DNA of 64,000 bases from Tetrapyrgos nigripes (Eukaryota; Basidiomycota; Agaricomycetes; Agaricales; Campanellaceae), in the NCBI GenBank assembly GCA_013368315.1, contig JAACJM010000042.1, positions 186,001 to 250,000 of the forward strand. The letters are read 5' to 3'. Shown here one piece after another: positions 59,292 through 64,000 of this stretch. How positions within the stretch are numbered: the first letter of the stretch is position 1; every line of letters starts with the position of its first letter. The position numbers and the translations under genes were made by a program. The notes under the pieces are model-generated. The model had not been told where the DNA came from. It did no database searches and worked only from the letters and a program-made list of their open reading frames with translations.

Positions 59292-59804
59292 CTAGATAAG
59301 AAAGTCCCAATTGCCAGTGAACTTGTGCTTAGTGAAATCATTGGGAGCCACTGGAAAAATCCAATTAGTATTTGAAAATCCTTTGAAAGGAAAGTGAAGG
59401 TACTCACACCAAGTACGCCCATGATGAAATGGCGCGAACGTTGTGCCTGTAAACTCATAGGGATGGATAGATGGGTCCCATAGCTCTTTCAAGGAACACT
59501 TCGTTCCCACCTTCCATCAACACACTAGACACAAAATTGGGGACTGCTGCCAAGACCTGCTCACAGTCTTCTCAAAGATGCAGGGGAGCCTGTGCTTTGC
59601 ACACTGTTCGCAAGGAAATCTTGGGATATCATAGATAATCCCGGGAGCGGTGTTGATGCAGAAATTACTGATATTCTTTGCAGCATTGGTAGAACTGATA
59701 AAAGGCATCAGGGTGGTCGACCGATAATCATTGCATGGCTGAATGACATACCCAGAATTCTGGATATGTCTTTTGCAAGCCAAGACGCTAAGGAGAAGAA
59801 TCAT
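59292..59804 (-). pseudogene. Cys-rich zinc-cluster-like protein fragment with in-frame TGA
   Basis: Text from 59640 downwards: CEQCAKHRLPCIFEKT, then CLVC, a TGA at 59517-59519 and in the same frame WKVGTKCSLKELWDP. The spacing C-x2-C-x6-C...C-x2-C-x6-C resembles the cysteine clusters of Agaricomycete DNA-binding or transposon-borne proteins. The rest (YEFTGTTFAPFHHGRTW) is unplaced. Decayed or needing splicing. Confidence 0.35.
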
Positions 59805-59851
59805 AAATAAAATGCCTGGAAAAAATATACTAGGTAAAAGAGGATCTCACC

Positions 59852-60656
59852 TTAGTGCCCTGTCTGCGTTTGAAGGGGACTCGATGTGCCAGTTGTTCTC
59901 GAAGGGGTTCTCATTGATGATGTCGGTGTCTTGAAAGAAAAAAGTAGGGACACGGGAGTGAGAGTTGGTTTTGGAACGGACTGGATCATGACAAAGAAGG
60001 ACTCAAGATTGTGCAAAAGACATATCTCGATTGGACGGAGGAACAAATCCCTCAGGCCACACTGGTCCAGGATCTTCTTGAGGGTTTTTCACCCCGGACT
60101 GTCTGGATTTGTGAGTTTTCATCACAGGGACCGTCTCTTCTTCCTTGCCCTCTGTTTCAGCCCCACAAACCAATCTCGCCTTTCCCTTTCCTTTATCCTT
60201 CTTTCTATTTCCTGACTCTTCTTCATCAAGAAATTCTGCTGTCCACTTCTTAGCGCCACGAATGCAAACCTAAACGAACATTTCAGAAGGCAATCCCATT
60301 TGTATGTGGCTTGTTGGGTAACGGGAGTCGGAGCAGACGCTGAGAGAATTGCTGAGTCAGGGGGAGCAAGATTGGTGGGAATGGTGGAAAATTCAAGATC
60401 TTCGATAAAGGATTTGAAGCAGGACACAAGCATGGTTCGATTGGTCATGATGAAGGATGAAGATGGTTGGATAATTGGTTCAGTGAGGAGAGATGGTGGT
60501 GATCATTGGGCAAGAGTGGGTTGTCATTCGAGGGCTCAAAAAATTCAACAAAACTCTGAAAGGATTTCGATCGAACAGAAAATTTTCCTTTTCCATTATC
60601 ACAATCACAGAAGTGATGATTTGGGGAATGCAGACACCTTTAGAGTTATTCTCTGA
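59852..60656 (-). CDS. Unidentified hypothetical protein, low confidence
   Basis: The minus strand is largely open from about 60656 to 60122: a stretch with IEDLEFSTIPTNLAPPDSAI and KWDCLLKCSFRFAFVALRSG, then a strongly basic coiled-coil-like end (EIERRIKERERRDWFVGLKQ). Another open piece follows to 59852. The plus strand is also open in places, so strand choice is not certain. Confidence 0.25.
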
Positions 60657-60793
60657 TGGAATTTTGTACAGATCCTGCTGTTCATATCTGGACTGTACAT
60701 TTTTATATTCCTATTTGGGGTATAATGCCTACCACTGCTGACTCAAAAAACGCTCACTTGTGGAAAAGTTCACCTTAGAGGGGGGTAATATGA

Positions 60794-61239
60794 GAAATCC
60801 TTGTCTCAGCCACCTTCGGCACATGCTGTACCCATGCAATCCTTCATATTTCCATATCCATCATTCTTACATCATTCACTGCCTAAGCCCAGAAACCCTC
60901 AGAGGGTTTTTCGATTATACCTATGTGCACCCCCACCCTATTCTATTTCTGTTTCATTCATTATGTTGATCATTCATTCCGTTTGTCACTCCATATCTAT
61001 ATTCATTGTTTAACATTTGATTTGTTTATTCTATCTACCATTTGGGACTTGCGATCGTTTAGTATATTAGTTATAGGAGCATCATAGTTAGTTGCAGAGT
61101 CTTGATACAGGAGTTGGTTTCACTACTCGTATATAGGTAGTGTTTTCCTGTACTCAAGCCTTAGAATTGATCTTGTTGTTGTTTCCTCTCATTCTTCTCT
61201 GCTTGCTCTGCATTGCGAATCGAGGAATATGTGCACTAC
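60794..61239. repeat. Dispersed repeat A, copy 2, cut short by repeat B
   Basis: Matches 38511-38969 at high identity, including the TATA-like GTATATAGG. It stops abruptly after GTGCACTAC at 61239, exactly where repeat B begins. Confidence 0.7.
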
Positions 61240-61868
61240 GCCAGAGAAATGGCCAAAAAATTTCAGGGCTGATAATGTGACAGCAGAATAATACTTACTT
61301 GTAATCACTTATAAGGGAAGCAAATTTATATCCATTGCCTTATAACTCCTGATAAGCTGCATAAAATTATTCTGTAGCTTAATTACTTCATACAATTATT
61401 TTGAGTACATAACAAGACAGTATAATGGCCAGGAAATAATTTTCAAAACCTTGTAAGGCAAAATAAGAATAGCAGAATAATCATGAAGTAACTTTAATGG
61501 ACCAATTAAAAATAAGGGCCTATAAGGTTGAGCTTACTCAAGACAAGTAGAATGAGTGCATAAAATTCCTTCATTGGAACTATTGAATTTTATAGTGGGA
61601 CTTGCCTGAGAGTATAATCTGGATGAGTCAGTTACGAGGCATTATAAGGCCTGCATTTACTATAGTGGCACAAAATGCCCAAAATAATCTTGATGCTAGC
61701 CCAGAATCAACTTGTATACAGCCCATAGCAGGACAAAAAATTATCTCAGGAATGAGGCTTTTCAATAATCATTTTGTTTCCTTTTGAGTTCATATCAGCC
61801 CAGAAGACAAAATGTCTGAGCTCAGTTGTAATCAAAAGATTTACTAGTACATTCATTTGCAAATGTAG
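61240..61868. repeat. Dispersed repeat B, copy 2
   Basis: Matches 20370-21040 end to end, with small indels. Its clean abutment with repeat A suggests it inserted into A. Confidence 0.65.
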
Positions 61869-61929
61869 ATAAACTAAGTGCCACTTGAGTACAGCCAGTG
61901 GGAGTCATATACTAGTTGAGAAGGTTAGA

Positions 61930-63436
61930 TTAATGGGTACAGCTGGATGTACTATTAGTACAAAATGTAGAGCGAGAACCACAGGCTGCCTGATGGCAAT
62001 GGAGGGTGATCATAACCTCACTGAATCTATTGCCTCTCCTGTCATTTGGAGACTGAACTGATGACCAGGTATAGGAATTATTAATCATAATCATGGCGTT
62101 ACCCTCCATGTGGAGCTCCATAGGCTCAATATCCATACCATCCCTACGGGCCATCTGAGGACCTTCAACTTCAAGTCCACCTTCAATGCCTTGTAATGAC
62201 CTGGTGACGAGGACAGTGAATTCCTGTTTTTGTTGGGACACAGGAGTCGACATAGGCATAGTCTCAATACTGCACTGGGTAGTATACTATCCAAGTCAAA
62301 CCCATCCATCCCACTCGTTGACAATGACGTGGCCAAAGGAAACATGCTCTCTGAGTCCCAAGAAAATGTGTACCCCTCTGATTGTTGAAAATTGGACTTT
62401 GGCGTAATTTCTGGATGCTTGATGATGCTGTAGGGTTTTTGGAAGTGCTCAGTGTAGGGAACGGAGATGGGAGTGTTGTATTTGGCATAAGAGTCTGATG
62501 AGGAGAAGTCAAGAGTGAGGGGAACACCAGTGGAAGGGTCCATGGGTACAGGTATAGGGTATTGATGAGAGTGCTCGGAGTACTCGGACTCGGTATTCGG
62601 GGAGGTGCCCATGAGATTGGGAGTGGGGATGGGCATGGTGAGCATACACCACCATGTTGTGGTAGAAGTGCCCGTTATGGCTGTTTGAGTGGATGTGAGG
62701 ATTAAATTCCAGTTGGGAAAGGAAGTATGAGCCCTGAGGAGGCAGTGGAGCAGGTGGATGTCACTGAAGTGGGAGAGATGATGTTGGGAGATGGGAGAAG
62801 GGTTGTGGTATGGACATGGGGAGGAGCGATGACGGGTTGAGAGGTTGAGGTGGTAGATTGGACTGTTGTTCAAGTTGATGAAGGAGAGACTGTGGTCTCT
62901 GTGGGTGTCGTTGAAGATGAGGATGAGGGCTCTGGGTTGAACATGAGCGAAGGTAGTCTGAAGAGGACTAAAAGAACGTGAATACGACAAACAAGAAGAC
63001 TGAAGAAGATTTACCTGCAGCTGCAACCCATCAAGCCCTTGAGGTGCGGCTGAACTGATGACCAGGGATAGTAGGAGTTGTTAAGTGCAGCACTGTGGGT
63101 CTTCTGTGATAAATCCCGACGGCATCTGGGATGTGGAAGAACATGGAAATGTGGGAGATGGGTCCAGATAAAGAAGAATTTGAAGAAGGCCATAGGTGGT
63201 GATACAGCTTGAGTGGCAGTGGTGTAGAAAATGAAGTTGAACATGAACATGATGTCTGACATTGGTGGTGAAGATGAAGTGGGTGCAGGTATAGGCGAGG
63301 GTATGAATATAGCCTGTAGTAGTGAGTGTGGCATAGTTGTTGCAAAACTAACTTGAAGATGGCTAGGATTTGCCTCAACTATTGAAGCTAGCAGTGTTGA
63401 TGATGAGGCATAGCACACAGTGTACACCAACGACAA
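61930..63436 (-). pseudogene. Pro/Ser-rich hypothetical protein, probably frameshifted
   Basis: The minus-strand frame from about 62720 to 62265 reads NLMGTSPNTESEYSEHSHQY, PMDPSTGVPLTLDFSSSDSY and SEGYTFSWDSESMFPLA, then DGFDLDSILPSAV. The likely continuation (ETMPMSTPVSQQKQEFTVLV...MDIEPMELHMEGN) is in another frame, ending at 61930. Upstream text to 63436 is low-complexity and open in more than one frame. No family recognised; no catalytic motif. Confidence 0.35.
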
Positions 63437-64000
63437 TCTGGCAGGGGGTTAGCGTCCAGAGAAAAGAACAAAAGCTAGAAAATCACTGGTGAACTGCATG
63501 ACACCATTCTCATCTGTTGGGAAAGCATCTCTCAGCCATGTCTAATCAAACTCAGTTCTTGGGAGCCCACTCAACCATAACCCAGCACATTTTCCACCGA
63601 CTTGAATCGTTGGCTGAATGGTGTTGGTAATGATGAGCTTTGGCTGGGATGCATATGTTTTGGTGCATCTGCCAATGTCCATGGAAGCATCTGGCACATA
63701 TAGGGACTTAATACTAGGGACTGAGACGCCAAGAGTTAGTACTCGTTAGTCATTTATCTCAATTAAAGACGCACCTGGAAGCCAGAACCTGTATCTGCAT
63801 CATGATGACCTGTGAATGTGGGTATGTGCATTTCCCTGATAAGCGTATGTTGCACCAAGGGAAACGGGGTCACAGTTTGTTTACTGAACGCTATTCACCC
63901 ACCAAAACTGCAGAGCACGTGACCTACATGTCACCTTTCTGCGGGGCCCGCGCAGCGCTAAGTCCTCTCTCCTCCTCGTACCGCTTCTGTGTCACCTCAA
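63437..64000. other. Right edge of the window, no gene seen
   Basis: No convincing frame. The last 100 bases become GC-rich, which may mark the approach to another host gene. Confidence 0.35.

Noticed and set aside
62091..63026. 311-codon frame as one intact protein
   Set aside because: The protein-like text changes frame near 62265 and the upstream part is low-complexity in several frames, so it is annotated as probably frameshifted.

Overview
The window looks like nuclear DNA of a mushroom-forming basidiomycete (Agaricomycetes). Its genes are cut by many 45-60 bp introns with GTRNGT donors. Its transposons (Plavaka, Tnp2/CACTA, hAT, Helitron, a DIRS-like retroelement) and its NB-ARC/TPR and MLKL-like proteins are typical of that group. 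No tRNA, rRNA or CRISPR array was recognised, and the species cannot be named from the sequence.

Layout. 1-8.2 kb is gene-dense and holds three host genes: a partial zinc-finger protein (-), an MLKL/HeLo-like helical-bundle protein (-) and a 13-exon mitochondrial acetyl-CoA hydrolase/CoA-transferase (+). A decayed copy of the hydrolase promoter and first exon lies on the far side of the MLKL-like gene. From 8.9 to 19.3 kb is a nest of mobile elements. A DIRS-like retroelement is split by a 6.6 kb Plavaka-type transposon, whose transposase gene is itself split by a 384 bp hAT-type MITE. Two further hAT-type MITEs flank the nest. 19-30 kb is gene-poor and holds a hAT remnant, a Tnp2 (CACTA) transposase with a divergent accessory gene, and an RNase H scrap. 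30.5-33.7 kb holds an apparently intact NLR-type gene (short N-terminal motif, NB-ARC, about eleven TPRs). 34-47 kb is mostly repeats and gene wreckage, including an ORF broken only by TGA codons, a dehydrogenase pseudogene and a 719 bp palindrome. A seven-TM gene lies at 47.4-48.8 kb, a decayed Helitron with a following OB-fold-like gene at 52-59 kb, and small low-confidence genes and two dispersed repeats at 59-64 kb.

Main ideas. (1) The MLKL/HeLo-like protein and the NLR, 28 kb apart, share a short motif of the form N-[VI]-A-[GR]-D-x-H-x-N. It lies after the helical domain in one and at the N-terminus in the other. This is the layout of NLR/effector pairs that signal through a shared amyloid motif, and is the best candidate here for an undescribed system. 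(2) Stop codons that break the transposon genes are almost all TGA, several at positions where the family normally has Arg, as expected if methylated CGA codons decayed to TGA. (3) The insertion history can be read from exact target-site duplications.

Exon models come from reading splice signals and frames by eye. Family names come from recognised motifs, not from database searches.
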